In this document: positions 19,255 through 30,900 of the stretch, in pieces
Layout of the letters: the number at the start of each line of letters is the position of its first letter
Position numbering within the stretch: position 1 is the first letter of the stretch
NCBI GenBank assembly: GCA_940747215.1
Contig: CALNWS010000009.1
Location: 1 to 64,000 of the forward strand
Reading direction: 5' to 3'
Length of the DNA stretch: 64,000 nt
DNA from: an uncultured Paraburkholderia sp.
GTDB lineage: Bacteria > Pseudomonadota > Gammaproteobacteria > Burkholderiales > Burkholderiaceae
Program-made: the position numbers and the translations under genes
The notes under the pieces: generated by a model
The model's input: only the letters and a program-made list of their open reading frames with translations
Databases searched by the model: none
Told to the model about the DNA's origin: nothing

Positions 19255-19517
19255 AGCGTCTGCGCGACGCCCGCCGGGCCGCGTACGTCGCATATGCGCA
19301 GCACTTCGACTTGCCAGACGATCCGCTCGATTTCGACCTCGACGAGGTTGCCCACCCGCACTTCTTTCGCCGGCTTGACGCTCGCGCCGCCAATGCGCGC
19401 GTGACCTTTCTCGACGGCATCCGCCGCTAGCGAGCGCGTTTTGAAAAAGCGCGCCGCCCACAGCCATTTGTCGATGCGCAACTTCGCGCCGGGTTCGGTG
19501 GAAATACGGTAATTCAT
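19089..19517 (-). CDS. hslR: S4-domain RNA-binding heat shock protein (Hsp15)
   Basis: 142 residues, with an S4 RNA-binding domain at residues 12-75: LRIDKWLWAARFFKTRSLA and VEKGHARIGG with VKPAKEVRVGNLVEVE. Hsp15 binds 50S subunits that carry a stalled nascent chain and helps free them. The C-terminal basic part (RPTKRDRR) is normal for the family; the last ten or so residues look unrelated and may be a read-through tail. It lies between hemH and grpE on the minus strand, as in Burkholderia. Confidence 0.88.
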   Translation of the reverse strand: MNYRISTEPGAKLRIDKWLWAARFFKTRSLAADAVEKGHARIGGASVKPAKEVRVGNLVEVEIERIVWQVEVLRICDVRGPAGVAQTLYAETEESRVKRQEELERRKTYREPAAALHGRPTKRDRRTIDKFSREVKNCSMVA

Positions 19518-19525
19518 GAGCTGGA

Positions 19526-20596
19526 TCAGGCTCCTGTGTTGTGCGACACGGGCACGGCCTGAACCGGCCAGCCCTGCAGAGTCTGCGCGACGATTTCGCC
19601 GAGCGCGGCAATCCACGGCTGTGAAGCGTTGACGCACGGAATGCGGTGAAATTCCTTGCCGCCCGCGTGCAGAAACTCGTCACGCACTTCCATGCCGATT
19701 TCCTCGATTGTTTCCAGGCAGTCGGCCGTGAAGCCAGGGCAGAACACATCCGCCCGCCGGACGCCGGCCGCGCCGAGTTTCTTCAGCGTGGGCGCGGTGT
19801 AAGGCTGCAGCCACTCCGCCTTGCCGAAGCGCGACTGGAACGTGATGCGGCACTCCACCGGCGTGAGTTCGAGCACCTGCATGAGCAGCGCGCCGGTTTG
19901 CTGGCATTGCTCGTGATATGGGTCGCCGAGATCGAGCGTCCGTTTGGGCACGCCGTGAAAGCTCAGCACGAGTTTGTCGCCCGCAGCGAAATCCGGCCGG
20001 CCGTACTGGTGCCAGTACTGATGCACCTGTGCGGCGAGCGCGGCAATGTACGCGGGATGATCGGCGTACTGGCGCACCGTGCGAATTTCCGGCTGATTGC
20101 GCATGCGCTTGAGCGCGGAGAAAGCGTCGTCGAAGGCCGTGGCCGTGGTGGACGACGAATACTGCGGATACATCGGCATGAGCAGCACGCGCTCGGCGCC
20201 CGCGAGCTTCAGCTGGTTCAGCATGGCGGGAATGCCCGGCGTGCCGTAACGCATCGCGTAGTCCACCAGCACGGTGTAGTCGTTCAGGTGCAGCAGATGC
20301 CGCAAGCCTTCCACCTGCTTTTCCGTATGCACGCGCAACGGCGAGCCTTCCGGCATCCACACGGCGGCGTACTTCTTGGCTGATGCGCGCCCACGGAACG
20401 GCAGAATCAACAGACGCAGAATGACCTGCCAGATCAGCGCGGGAATCTCGACAACACGCGGGTCAGACAGAAACTGCGCGAGATAGCGGCGAACCGCGCG
20501 CGGTGTCGGCGCGTCGGGCGTGCCGAGGTTGATCAGTAACACGGCGACGCGGTGCGAAGTGGCGTTCTGTGAGGGCCGCTCGAGGTCAAGGCGCAT
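19526..20596 (-). CDS. hemH: ferrochelatase
   Basis: 356 residues from ATG 20596. HemH inserts Fe2+ into protoporphyrin IX, the last step of haem synthesis. Visible family features: [13 protein letters not shown] at the N-terminus, [29 protein letters not shown], the catalytic His in [13 protein letters not shown], and [18 protein letters not shown] with the metal-proximal Glu. The start at 20596 (MRLDLERPS) fits relatives better than the upstream ATG at 20611. It precedes hslR by eight bases. Confidence 0.97.
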   Translation of the reverse strand: MRLDLERPSQNATSHRVAVLLINLGTPDAPTPRAVRRYLAQFLSDPRVVEIPALIWQVILRLLILPFRGRASAKKYAAVWMPEGSPLRVHTEKQVEGLRHLLHLNDYTVLVDYAMRYGTPGIPAMLNQLKLAGAERVLLMPMYPQYSSSTTATAFDDAFSALKRMRNQPEIRTVRQYADHPAYIAALAAQVHQYWHQYGRPDFAAGDKLVLSFHGVPKRTLDLGDPYHEQCQQTGALLMQVLELTPVECRITFQSRFGKAEWLQPYTAPTLKKLGAAGVRRADVFCPGFTADCLETIEEIGMEVRDEFLHAGGKEFHRIPCVNASQPWIAALGEIVAQTLQGWPVQAVPVSHNTGA

Positions 20597-20833
20597 AGGC
20601 AAAAGGGGCAACCGCGCGAGGCGGAAACGCGTTTCAGGTGAGATTCATTATAGCGGCGGGGCTCGCGGCCCGGTCCGGGGCGGACCCTTGGCCATTCGGC
20701 CGATTGGCAAACCGCGCACCGTCGCGCATGATGGACGATGTGTGACGCGACGCGTAAGTCAGCAAACAGGCCGTAAACAACGTAGCAGACAATGCGCCTG
20801 GAAAGCGGCCGCCTTTGGCGCGGCGCCCGCCGC

Positions 20834-21875
20834 TTATTGCTGGTTGAGCGTGAGCGAGAGAAGCCGCGCGGTGATGTCGACGATCGGGATGACACGGTTG
20901 TAGGCCATGCGCGTGGGTCCGATCACGCCGAGCGTGCCGACGATCTTGCCGTTGACTTCTTACGGCGCGGTCACCACGCTCATTTCCTCGATCGGCACGA
21001 GATTCGATTCGCCGCCGATGAAAATCTGCACGCCCGCCGCGTGACTCGATACGTCGAGCAACTGAAGGAGGCTCGTTTTTTGGTCAAACACGTCGAACAG
21101 CTTGCGCAGGCGCGCTATGTCGGACGAAAGGTCGGCCACTTCCTGCAGATTGCGCTTGCCGGAAATCAGCACCGTTTCGCCAGCACCGTTTCGCCGGCGT
21201 CGGCTTCGTCCGTGCTCGCGGTCACGGCCGCGTGCATGAGCGTGGTCATGTCGCCGCGCAGCTTGTCGATTTCTTCGCGCAGACGCTGGCGCACTTCGTC
21301 GAACGAGAGACCCGCGAAATGCGCGTTGATGTATTTTGGACGTCTCCACCAGCTCCGACGGCGTGAAGTCGCGCTGCGTGGCCATGATGCGGTTCTGCAC
21401 GTCGCCTTTGGGCGTGACGATGATCAGCAGAATGCGCTTGTCGGACAGGCGCATGAATTCGATCTGCTTGAACACGTGGCTGCGGCGAGGCGTGAGCACC
21501 ACTCCGGCGAATTGCGACAGGTTGGAGAGCGCGCTCGCCGCCGCGACAATTTTCTGCGGCTCGCCTGTCTGCAGCGTAGCCTTGTGACGGTGCGCATCAC
21601 CGCTTCTTCGTCCGCCTAGGACTCCACCGTCAGCATGGTGTCCACGAACAGACGGTAGCCGCGCGGCGTGGGAATGCGCCCGGCGGAAGTATGCGGGCTG
21701 ATCACAAGACCCAGATCCTCGAGGTCGGACATGACGTTGCGGATCGTGGCCGGGCTGAGTTCGAGCCCGGAATAGCGCGATAGCGCGACAACGTGCGCGA
21801 GCCGACCGGCTGACCTTCGGCGATATATCGCTCGATCAGCGTTTTAAGGAGGGTTTGTGCGCTAGGATCTAGCAT
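20834..21875 (-). pseudogene. hrcA: heat-inducible transcription repressor HrcA, multiply disrupted
   Basis: HrcA segments are recognisable over the whole length: [20 protein letters not shown] at the start, the winged helix continuing in another frame ([18 protein letters not shown]), [39 protein letters not shown], and [19 protein letters not shown] at the end. Lesions: an 8-bp tandem duplication at 21772-21787, a TAG at 21616-21618, a 14-bp tandem duplication at 21167-21194, a TAA at 20960-20962 where relatives have Tyr, and at least one further frameshift near 21340. HrcA represses CIRCE-controlled chaperone genes such as groESL, so those should now be free of it. Confidence 0.95.
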
Positions 21876-22138
21876 GACGAAAAATTTTAGCTTAATTGGC
21901 GCGAGGAATGGCACAAGTAGCGGCATGGCTAGCAGCACGACTCATGGCGAGCCTTCCGCGACCGCTGCCGGCGCCCCTTTCTGCGCGACCTCGCCTCGCC
22001 GACAGCCGGCGCATATGTCATCAAGGCTTCACCATTTTCTAACGATAATACGCGATACGCTGGCAGCCCGCGTCCGCCGGCCAGTGGCCGGGTCGGTCGG
22101 CGGTTCTTTTTAGGCCCTACCTATGGTGTAATGCTGGC

Positions 22139-23053
22139 ATGCAAGTGACCAGCCAGTTCAAGACCGTCGCGCTCGTCGGGCGCAACAATACGCCGGGCAT
22201 CGGGGAGCCTCTCACCGCGCTCGCCTCGTGCATCGCGAAGCGCGGCTTCGAAGTCGTGTTCGAAGCCGAGACTGCCGCTGAAATCGGCGTGACTGACTAT
22301 CCGGCGCTCCGTCCCGCCGAAATCGGCGCGCGCGCCGACGTGGCCGTCGTGCTCGGCGGCGACGGCACGATGCTTGGCATCGGCCGGCAACTCGCGCCGT
22401 ACCGCACGCCGCTCATCGGCATCAACCACGGCCGGCTCGGTTTCATCACGGACATCCCGATCTCCGACATGCGCGAGATCGTGCCGCAAATGCTGGCCGG
22501 CAATTTCGAACGCGAAGAGCGCGTGCTGCTCGAAGCAAGCATCATGCGCGACGGCACGCCGATCTATCACGCGCTGGCCTTCAACGACGTGGTGGTGAAC
22601 CGTAGCGGCTTTTCGGGCATGGCGGAGCTGCACGTCTCGGTGGACGGCCGCTTCATGTACAACCAGCGCTCCGACGGCCTGATCGTCGCCACGCCTACCG
22701 GCTCGACGGCCTACGCGCTGTCGTCGCAAGGGCCGATTCTGCATCCGCAATTGCAGGGCATCGTGCTCGTGCCGATTGCACCGCATGCGCTGTCGAATCG
22801 TCCGATCGTATTGCCGGACGATTCCAAGGTGAACATCCAGATCGTCTCGGGCCGCGAAGTGAACGTGAATTTCGACATGCAGTCGTTCACGTCGCTGGAA
22901 CTCGGCGACACGATCGAGGTGCGCCGCTCGCGCCACACGGTGCCCATGCTGCATCCGGTCGGCTACAGCTACTACGCCACGCTGCGCAAGAAGCTCCACT
23001 GGAACGAATACCCGTCGCACGAAGAAGACAACAAGCAGGACAGCAAGCCGTAA
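22139..23053 (+). CDS. nadK: NAD kinase
   Basis: 304 residues, full-length NadK, which makes NADP from NAD with ATP or polyphosphate. Diagnostic motifs: [15 protein letters not shown] (GGDGT catalytic loop), [20 protein letters not shown], and the second conserved block [16 protein letters not shown]. It is divergent from hrcA, its usual neighbour, across 263 bases with no gene seen. recN follows 90 bases downstream. Confidence 0.97.
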   Translation: MQVTSQFKTVALVGRNNTPGIGEPLTALASCIAKRGFEVVFEAETAAEIGVTDYPALRPAEIGARADVAVVLGGDGTMLGIGRQLAPYRTPLIGINHGRLGFITDIPISDMREIVPQMLAGNFEREERVLLEASIMRDGTPIYHALAFNDVVVNRSGFSGMAELHVSVDGRFMYNQRSDGLIVATPTGSTAYALSSQGPILHPQLQGIVLVPIAPHALSNRPIVLPDDSKVNIQIVSGREVNVNFDMQSFTSLELGDTIEVRRSRHTVPMLHPVGYSYYATLRKKLHWNEYPSHEEDNKQDSKP

Positions 23054-23143
23054 GCGGTGCCTCGCATAGACACTGTTGAAACGCCGCACAACGCACGCCG
23101 CCGCAGTCGGAAACCGAATTTCAAGCTCACCAGACGACCCTTC

Positions 23144-24811
23144 ATGCTTCGCCATCTTTCGATACGCGACTTCGTCATCGTCGCCGCGCTCGACCTCGAA
23201 TTCGACAGCGGCTTCACTGTTTTCTCCGGCGAGACCGGCACCGGCAAGTCAATCCTGCTCGACGCGCTGGCACTCACGCTCGGCGCGCGCGCCGACGCAG
23301 GCGTCGTGCGCACCGGCGAGAGCCGCGCCGACATCACGGCGGAGTTCGACACGCACGAGCAGGTCGAACAATGGCTCGACGAACAGGCGCTCGGCACGTC
23401 CGGCGACGACCAGCACGGCGGCACCGTCATGCTGCGGCGCGTGGTGGACGCGAACGGCCGCTCGCGGGCGTTCATCAACGGTACGGCGGCCACTCTCGCG
23501 CAGTTGTGCGAAGTCGGCGAGATGCTCGTGGACATTCACGGGCAACACGCGCACCAGTTGCTGATGCGTCCCGACGCGCAGCGCGAACTGTTCGACACGC
23601 ATGCGGGCCTCACCGACACGACAACGGCCGTCACGCGCGCATGGCGAACTTGGCGCGAGAAGTTGCAGGCCGTCGAGCACGCCCAGACGCGCGACCGCGA
23701 GTTGCAACTCGAACGCGAACGGCTCGCGTGGCAGCTCACCGAACTGGATAAGCTCGCGCCGCAGCCGGGCGAATGGGAAGAGGTCAACAACGACCATCGG
23801 CGTCTGTCGCACTCGGCGAACCTGATCGACGGCGTGCAGGGCGCGCTCAATGCGCTCTCGGAATCGGACGAGGCGATGATCACGCATCTGTCCTCGATCG
23901 TCTCGAAGGTGCGCGATCTCGCCGAAATCGATCCGGACTTGAACGACGTGCTGGCCGCGCTCGAACCCGCCGAAATCCAGTTGCAGGAAGCGGCATATTC
24001 GCTGAGCCATTACGCGCAAAGGCTCGAACTCGATCCGGACCGGCTCGCGCAGGTCGAAAAGCGTCTGGACGCGCTGCATTCGGCGGCGCGCAAGTTCCGC
24101 TTGCAGCCGGAAACGCTGCCGGCCGAGCATGAAGAGCGCCGCGCCCAACTCGCCGCGCTCGATGCCGCCGCCGACCTCGACAGCCTCCACGCCGCGGAAG
24201 CCAAAGCAAAAGAAGCGTTCCTCGCCGACACCAAAAAGCTATCGAAGGCGCGCGCCAAGGCCGGCAAGGCGCTGGGCGCGGCGGTCACTACAGGCATGCA
24301 GGAACTGTCGATGAAAGGCGGCAGCTTCGAAGTCGCGCTCGTGCCGTTGCCGGAAGGTGGCGCGCATGGTCTGGAACAGATCGAATTCCGCGTGGCCGGT
24401 CACGCGGGCGTGCCGCTGCGCCCGCTCGCGAAGGTCGCCTCGGGCGGCGAACTGGCGCGTATCAGTCTTGCGCTCGCCGTCATTGCGAGCTCGGCAAGCC
24501 CAACACCCACGCTGATTTTCGACGAAGTGGACACGGGCATCGGCGGCGGCGTCGCCGAAGTAGTGGGTCGCCTGCTGCATCAGCTTGGGCAAGCGCGTCA
24601 GGTGTTGTGCGTGACGCACCTGCCGCAGGTCGCGGCGCGTGGCGATCATCACTTCCAGGTCGCCAAGGCGGGCAACGGCAAGGGTGGCACGACCAGCAGC
24701 GTCATTTCGCTCGACAAGGCGAGCCGCGTCGAGGAAGTCGCGCGCATGTTGGGTGGCCTCGAAATCACGGCCACCACGCGCAAGCACGCCAAGGAAATGC
24801 TCGCGGCTTGA
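23144..24811 (+). CDS. recN: DNA repair protein RecN
   Basis: 555 residues, an SMC-like ATPase used in double-strand break repair. MLRHLSIRDFVIV starts the N-terminal ATPase half, with the Walker A GETGTGKSILLDAL near residue 31. Coiled-coil segments occupy about residues 160-370. The C-terminal half has the ABC signature region KVASGGELARISLAL and the Walker B block TLIFDEVDTGIGGGVA, then TH-LPQVAARGDHHF. ATG 23144 was chosen over an upstream ATG at 23057 because RecN proteins start right at this motif. Confidence 0.96.
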   Translation: MLRHLSIRDFVIVAALDLEFDSGFTVFSGETGTGKSILLDALALTLGARADAGVVRTGESRADITAEFDTHEQVEQWLDEQALGTSGDDQHGGTVMLRRVVDANGRSRAFINGTAATLAQLCEVGEMLVDIHGQHAHQLLMRPDAQRELFDTHAGLTDTTTAVTRAWRTWREKLQAVEHAQTRDRELQLERERLAWQLTELDKLAPQPGEWEEVNNDHRRLSHSANLIDGVQGALNALSESDEAMITHLSSIVSKVRDLAEIDPDLNDVLAALEPAEIQLQEAAYSLSHYAQRLELDPDRLAQVEKRLDALHSAARKFRLQPETLPAEHEERRAQLAALDAAADLDSLHAAEAKAKEAFLADTKKLSKARAKAGKALGAAVTTGMQELSMKGGSFEVALVPLPEGGAHGLEQIEFRVAGHAGVPLRPLAKVASGGELARISLALAVIASSASPTPTLIFDEVDTGIGGGVAEVVGRLLHQLGQARQVLCVTHLPQVAARGDHHFQVAKAGNGKGGTTSSVISLDKASRVEEVARMLGGLEITATTRKHAKEMLAA

Positions 24812-24877
24812 GGTTTGTCGCGAAGTCGAGGTCAAAACCAAAACCAGCGACGTTCAGATCGAAGCGTTCAACGCAAA

Positions 24878-24902
24878 CCGGGCGGCATACCTCGCCGCCC
24901 GT
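24878..24902. terminator. GC-rich hairpin between recN and glnE
   Basis: A short hairpin (cgggcgg paired with ccgcccg, 7-base core arms) lies between the convergent ends of recN and the glnE pseudogene. There is no clear U-run in either direction, so a terminator role is only possible. Confidence 0.35.
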
Positions 24903-24955
24903 CGAGCATCTCGAACTGCCCCGTCAGCCGCGCCGCCCTAGCCCGCGGCATCACA

Positions 24956-27733
24956 TCAAGCCCTCAACTGAACACCCGTTTCCATAACGCGAGCACGGCC
25001 CTCACACTCCACCGTCATGCGCGCCGGGTCCACGCGCGCCTTCTCCATGCCGTCGAGCCACAGCTTATGCTGCATCTTCCGGTACGTGCGATACGCCGCG
25101 CCGACCGTCTCCGCTTCCGCCTCGCTCATCAGCCCGAAACGCGACACCTCGCGCAGCAGCGCAATGTTGCCGGTATTGCGGATCAGTTCGGGATCGCGTG
25201 CGGCCTGCAACAGCACCCAGTACTGCACGGTGAACTCGATATCCACCATGCCGCCCGCGATCGTGCTTCAGGTCGAAGAGCGCCGTGTGATTCGGATGTC
25301 CCGCTTCCACACGCGTGCGCATCTCCACGATTTCTTTGGCAAGCGGCGCTGCTTCGCGCGACGTCGTCAGAACTTGCACGCGGATAGCTTCGAACTTCGC
25401 GCCGATTTGCTGATCGCCCGCACAGTAACGCGCGCGTCAGCGCTTGGTGCTCCCACACCCACGCGGTATTGGCGGCGTCGCCCTCGCGTAGCTGATAGCG
25501 GCGGAACGCGTCCAGATCGGTGACGAGCAAACCCGATTCGCCGTTCGGCCGCAGCCGCAAATCGACATCGGACAGCGTGCCCGCGCCAGTCGCCGTGGTG
25601 AGCCACGTAATGAGCCGGCGCGTGAAGGTGGCGTAGACGTCGGCGGCGGCATCTTCGGGATCGTCTTAGAGGAAGATCAGGTCGAGGTCCGACGCGTAGC
25701 CCAACTCCTTGCCGCCCAGCTTGCCGTACGCGATCATGGCGAAACGCTGCACGTCGCGATGGCGCTTCGGCAACTGGTTCCAGACAGCCTGAATCGTCAC
25801 GTCGAGCACGGCGTCGGCGAGTTCGGAGAGCCGGTCGCTCACGTGTTCGACACTCAGTTTGCCCCCGAGGTCGATCAACAGAATGCGGAACACTTCGGCC
25901 TGATGCGCGTGACGCAGCAGGTCCATCTGCTGCTCGACGCCGTCGGCGGCGGCAAAGCGCAAGCGCAGCGTGCGCTTGAATTCGGGCCAGTCGAACGGCG
26001 TGTCGAGCGCCTCGTCGTCGAGCAGTTCGTCAAGCAGTTGCGGATGGCGGATCAGATAACCCGCCGCCCAGCGCGAACCGCCGAGCACCGACAGCACCCG
26101 GTGCAGCGCCTGCGGATACTCGGTGAGCAGCGCGAGATACGCGCCGCGCCGGCTCACGGCTTCGAGCAGATCGAAGAAGCACGCCACCGTGTCGGCGCGC
26201 CGCTCGGGCGGCTCCAGCGTACGCGCGGCTTCCAGCGCCCGTTGCGCGACGATGTCGAAACGCTGACGGCTACGCTCGGCGAGTCCCGTATAACGCGACA
26301 ACTGCTGCACGCCACGCAGCCGCGCGAGCAGATCGCCTGGCTCCGGCACGCCGAGTTTGACGAGGCGCGCATGCAAGGCTTCGTCCGCGCTGTCGTCGGC
26401 GAGCGCGCTGCTCCACACCCATGCGGCGGCGCCGTCTTCGGGCGCGCCACAGCCGTCGCGGCCGCTCACCTTGTCGGCGAAAATCTGGTCGAACTGCTGC
26501 TCGACGAATTCACGATGCGCGTCCAGCCGCGTCATCAGGGCGGCGTAGTCGTCACAACCCATCGCGTGCGCGAGCGCCGCGCGGTCTTCGGGATCGACGG
26601 GCATGGCGTGCGTCTGCGCGTCGTTGCGATATTGCAGACGATGTTCGAGTTCGCGCAAAAAGCGATACGCCTGCGAGAGCTTCACACACCGACGGATTGA
26701 TCAGCCCATGCATTGCCGCATGCCGCAACACGGCGAGCGTGGGCCGGACGCGGAAGCCGGCGTCCTGGCCGCCGCGGATCAACTGGAACACCTGCGCGCT
26801 GAATTCGATTTCACGGATGCCGCCGCACCCGAGCTTGATGTCGTCGGCCTTGTCGGGACGCATCGACGCGCGCCGCTGCGCTTCCTGGCGAATCTGCAAA
26901 TGCAGCGCACGAATCGCGCTGATTACGCCGAAGTCGAGATAGCGGCGATAGACGAACGGCATGACGATCGCGTTGAGCTGCTTCTGCAGACGCTGCGCGG
27001 CATCGCTTTCGCCTTCCGACATGAGCCGCTCTTTGATCCACGCGTAACGCTCCCACTCACGGCCCTGCACGTAGAAATATTCCTCGAGCATACTGAGGCT
27101 GCACACGAGCGGCCCGGAGTCGCCGTTCGGACGCAGCCGCATGTCGACGCGAAACACGTAGCCGTCGGCAGTGACTTCGGCGAGTACACCGATCAGACGC
27201 TTGCCAAGGCACGTGAAGAAGTCCTGCGTCGCAAGCGGCGAACGCTGGCCGCTTGCCGTCTCGCCGTCCTCTTCGTATCCTCTTCGTAAACGAAGATCAG
27301 ATCGATATCCGACGACACGTTCAACTCGCGCCCGTCCAGCTTGCCCATGCCGACCACGCCGAGCGAAAGCCGCTCGCCTTCGGGCCCCTGTGGCTCGCCG
27401 TACAGCACTTCGAGTTCCGCCGAAAGCACCGCGAGCGCCTGCTGGATCGTCGTCTCCGCGAGATCGGTCATCGCGCCGGTGACTTCGGCGACATCGGCTT
27501 CACCCGCCAGATCGCGCTCCATCACGGCGCAAAACACCTTGGTTCGCAACTGACGCAGCACCCGTTTGAGTGCATCCTCGCTGACCTGGGCGCCATATGC
27601 GCGCGTCGATCCGTTCGCGCGTGAGCGGCGCGCCGGCAAGCGCGACAACATTCGCGGCAAGCTGCGGACGCGCCGCAACCGCGCGCGTTGCATAGTGTGA
27701 ATATTTTGAACTCAGGAGAGTAGCGTTAGTCAT
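24956..27733 (-). pseudogene. glnE: glutamine synthetase adenylyltransferase/deadenylase GlnE, broken
   Basis: Long GlnE blocks remain in several frames. The N-terminal catalytic half shows LGVVGMGKLDGRELNVSSD and VFRVDMRLRPNGDSGPLV; the C-terminal half shows MIAYGKLGGKELGYASDLD and DLRLRPNGESGLLV. Lesions: an 11-bp tandem duplication at 27267-27288, a frameshift near 26690, a TAA at 25666-25668 where relatives have Tyr (FLYDD), and frameshifts near 25430 and 25258. GlnE adds and removes AMP on glutamine synthetase in response to PII, so the covalent control of nitrogen assimilation is gone. Start ATG at 27733; the family is about 930 residues. Confidence 0.93.
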
Positions 27734-27976
27734 CAAGGGGCTGGCTGCTTGCGTTGTTCGGTTCGTCGTCACACTGGGTCGCGGCACCCTCGAGCGGGTC
27801 GCGAGGCGGCACGCAGACAGGGTTTGCAGGAAGTCCGCTAGCGCTACCCGTGTGTTACATTTTGTCGTTAATTCGCAAAACTACCATACGCCCACTCGCA
27901 GCATGTCCGAGCGGAACGAATCTGCCGACCAGCAGGAAACCGGGCAGGTCCGGCCTGTGGCGGAAGCAACCACTTC

Positions 27977-30900
27977 ATGCTGCGTCGTACGTTTCATGTC
28001 GTTCTGGCGCTGGCGCTCGTCCTGTATTTCATCGCGACGGGTCTCTTCCTCAGGCTACGCTACACTCTTCCTCAGGCTACGCTACATCGTGTTGCCGCGT
28101 GTCGATTCGTTCCGGCCACGCATCGAAGCCACCGTTTCCGACAAATTGCACGCGCAGTTCACCATCGGCAAGCCCGCGCTCACCATTCCGCACGCCACCG
28201 CTACGCTCTCGTGGAAGTCGCTCTGGCAACTTCATCCGGCGCTCTCCAGCCTCGTCGTCGATCAGCCGGACGTGCTCGTTTCGCGCAACAGCGACGGCGT
28301 GCTCTCGGTCGCGGGCGTGCCGGTGCCCACGCAGCATAGCGGCAACGACACGCTTTCCACATGGCTGCTGCGTCAGCAGGCGATCGTCGTACGCGGCGGC
28401 GCGCTGCGCTGGCGCGACGCCACCCACAATGCGCCCGAGCTCGCGTTGCGTGACATCCGCATCGCGATTCTCAACGACGGCTACGACCACTGCCTTGCGC
28501 TGCAGGCGCCACCCGACGGCCAGGTGCTGCACGGTCCGCTCGACTTCCGCACGCACTTCAAACACGCGCGGCTCTCCGCGATCGGCAAGCCGATCAACTG
28601 GACGGGCCAGGTCTACATGTCTACAGGTCCGGTCGACCTGCCGACGCTCGCGCGCTACATCAACTTTCCGATCCAGACTTACGCGGGCCACATCGACAAC
28701 GCGATCTGGGTGGACTTCGCCGAAGGACGCATGAAGGCGGCGAGCGGTCAGCTCGCAGGCGCCGACGTCGCGCTGCGCGTGCGCCCGACACAACCGAAAC
28801 TGCTCGTGCCGGTCGCGCATTTCTCGTGGCGCGTGGAAGCCGCCGAGGGCGACTACAAGCTGCAGCTGAAAGACCTGCGCGCAGAATTCGGCCAGCCGCC
28901 GTTCGACGGGCGCTTTCGCCAAGCTTCGCAGCAGCACGGGCAACTCGCGTGAGCGGCGATCGCGTCGATCTCGGCATTCTGGCGGAATTCAGTCGCGCGC
29001 TACCGCTGCCGCCGCGGCTTCTGAACAATCTCGTGCGCTTCAATCCGCGCGGCATGGTCGCGAACTACGTGATCGAAGTGGAACGCGGCAAACCGGCTTC
29101 CGGCGAAGCGGGCAGCGACCGGCATCCGACGGGCGCCGAGCCGATCGAACGCTATCGCTTCAAGGGCGATCTGGAGGGCATCAGCTTCGCCGCGCAGGAA
29201 CCGCCGCCGGGTCTCACGCCGCTCAATCACCCGCGCGCGGGCATTCCGGGTATCGAGAACCTGTGGGGCAACGTCGACGCCGACGAGCACCGCGGCACCG
29301 CTCTGCTCGACACGTCGAATGTCGCCATCACGTTGCCGGACGTTTTCGACGACCTGCGCCTGAAGCTCGACTGTTTGCACGGCCGGGCCGACTGGACCAT
29401 CATGCCGAAAGCGCCCGGCGAAAATCATCCGGGCTTCGCGGTAAAGCTCGCCGACTTCGGCGTCTCGAATGCGGACGTTGTCGCCACCGCCACCGCCGAC
29501 TACAGCAACCCCGGCCACGGCCGCGGCTCGCTCGACCTGAAAGCGGATTTCCAGCGCGCGGAGGTGAAACGCATCGTCCGCTATCTGCCGATCAGCATCA
29601 GCGAAAAGCTGCGTATCTATCTGGGCCACGGCTTGCAGGCCGGCATGTCGCACGGCGCCACGATCGAAATTCACGGCGACCTGACCAAGTTCCCGTATTC
29701 GCGTGAGCCTAGCGCGGGGCTCTTCCATATTCGTCGCACCGTTCAAGGACGGCCGCTTCGATCCGACACTCTTCCCGCCTCGCAACATGCGAAACGGCAC
29801 GCCGAACGTCTGGCCGACGTTCGACGGCATCGACGGCGTGTTCGAGCTGAAGCAGAACGTGCTGCATTTCGACGTCGATCGCGCGCATTACCGGAACGTC
29901 GCGCTCACGGACGTGAGCGGGCGCATCGACGATCTCGGCACCAAGGCGTCGAGCCTCGTCATTCAGGGCAACGGGCACGGCTTGCTCGCCGACATGCTCG
30001 ACTACGTGAACGCCAGCTCGCTCAGCATCATGGCGAAGCACGAGACCGAGAAGGTGCAGGCCGAAGGTCCGGCGTCGCTCGCGCTCAAGCTCACGGTGCC
30101 GCGCACGCCGAAACCGCACGTGGCCGTGGAAGGCGCGGTCGGTTTCCAGAGCAACCGGTTGAGCGTCGCCAACGTGCCGCCGGTTCCGCAACTGAACGGC
30201 AAGGTTCAATTCACCGAACACACCGCGCGCACCGAGCGGCTGTCGGCGCAGTTTCTCGGCGGCAACGTGCATGCCAAAGGCAGCCTGAAGCAGGACGGCA
30301 CGTATGCACTCGACGTCGGCGGCCATATCGCCGTGGATGCCGCGCGTAACCTCAATCTACGCGGACCGGCCGCGGAAGTGCTCACGCGCATGAGCGGCAG
30401 CGCGCCATACGCGCTTAACGTGCGCGGCGCGAAAGGCCGGTTGCCGGAAGTCACCGCGAACTCCGATCTGAGCGGACTCGCGCTCGATTTCCCCGCGCCG
30501 TTCAACAAGCCCGTCGGCCAGCCGATGCCGTTGCACTTCGCCGTGAGCCCTTCCACCGCGCCGGGTAAAAACGGCCTCGAGCGCGCCGATCTGACGTTCG
30601 GGCCAGCGGCGGCGTCTTATGTCTTGCGCTATCAGCCGAAAACCGTACCGACCGTGGCGCGCGGCTCGATCGGCGTGAACCGGCCAGCCGATCTGCCGTC
30701 CGAAGGCGTGATCGCCGCAATCGATCTGGAGACTTTCGACACCGACGCCTAGCGCGCTCGTCACGCAGATGCGCAGCAAGGACGCGCCGCCGCCAGCTGT
30801 TGCCGCTGCAACGCCGAACACACCGAACCCCGCGGTCGCCCAGTTTCTGCCGAGCCGTTTTGCGCTGCACGTCGGCACGCTCACATTGCTCAAGCGGCAC

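Noticed and set aside
22020..22138. Possible CIRCE element upstream of nadK/hrcA
   Set aside because: I looked for TTAGCACTC-N9-GAGTGCTAA and found no inverted repeat of that type here.
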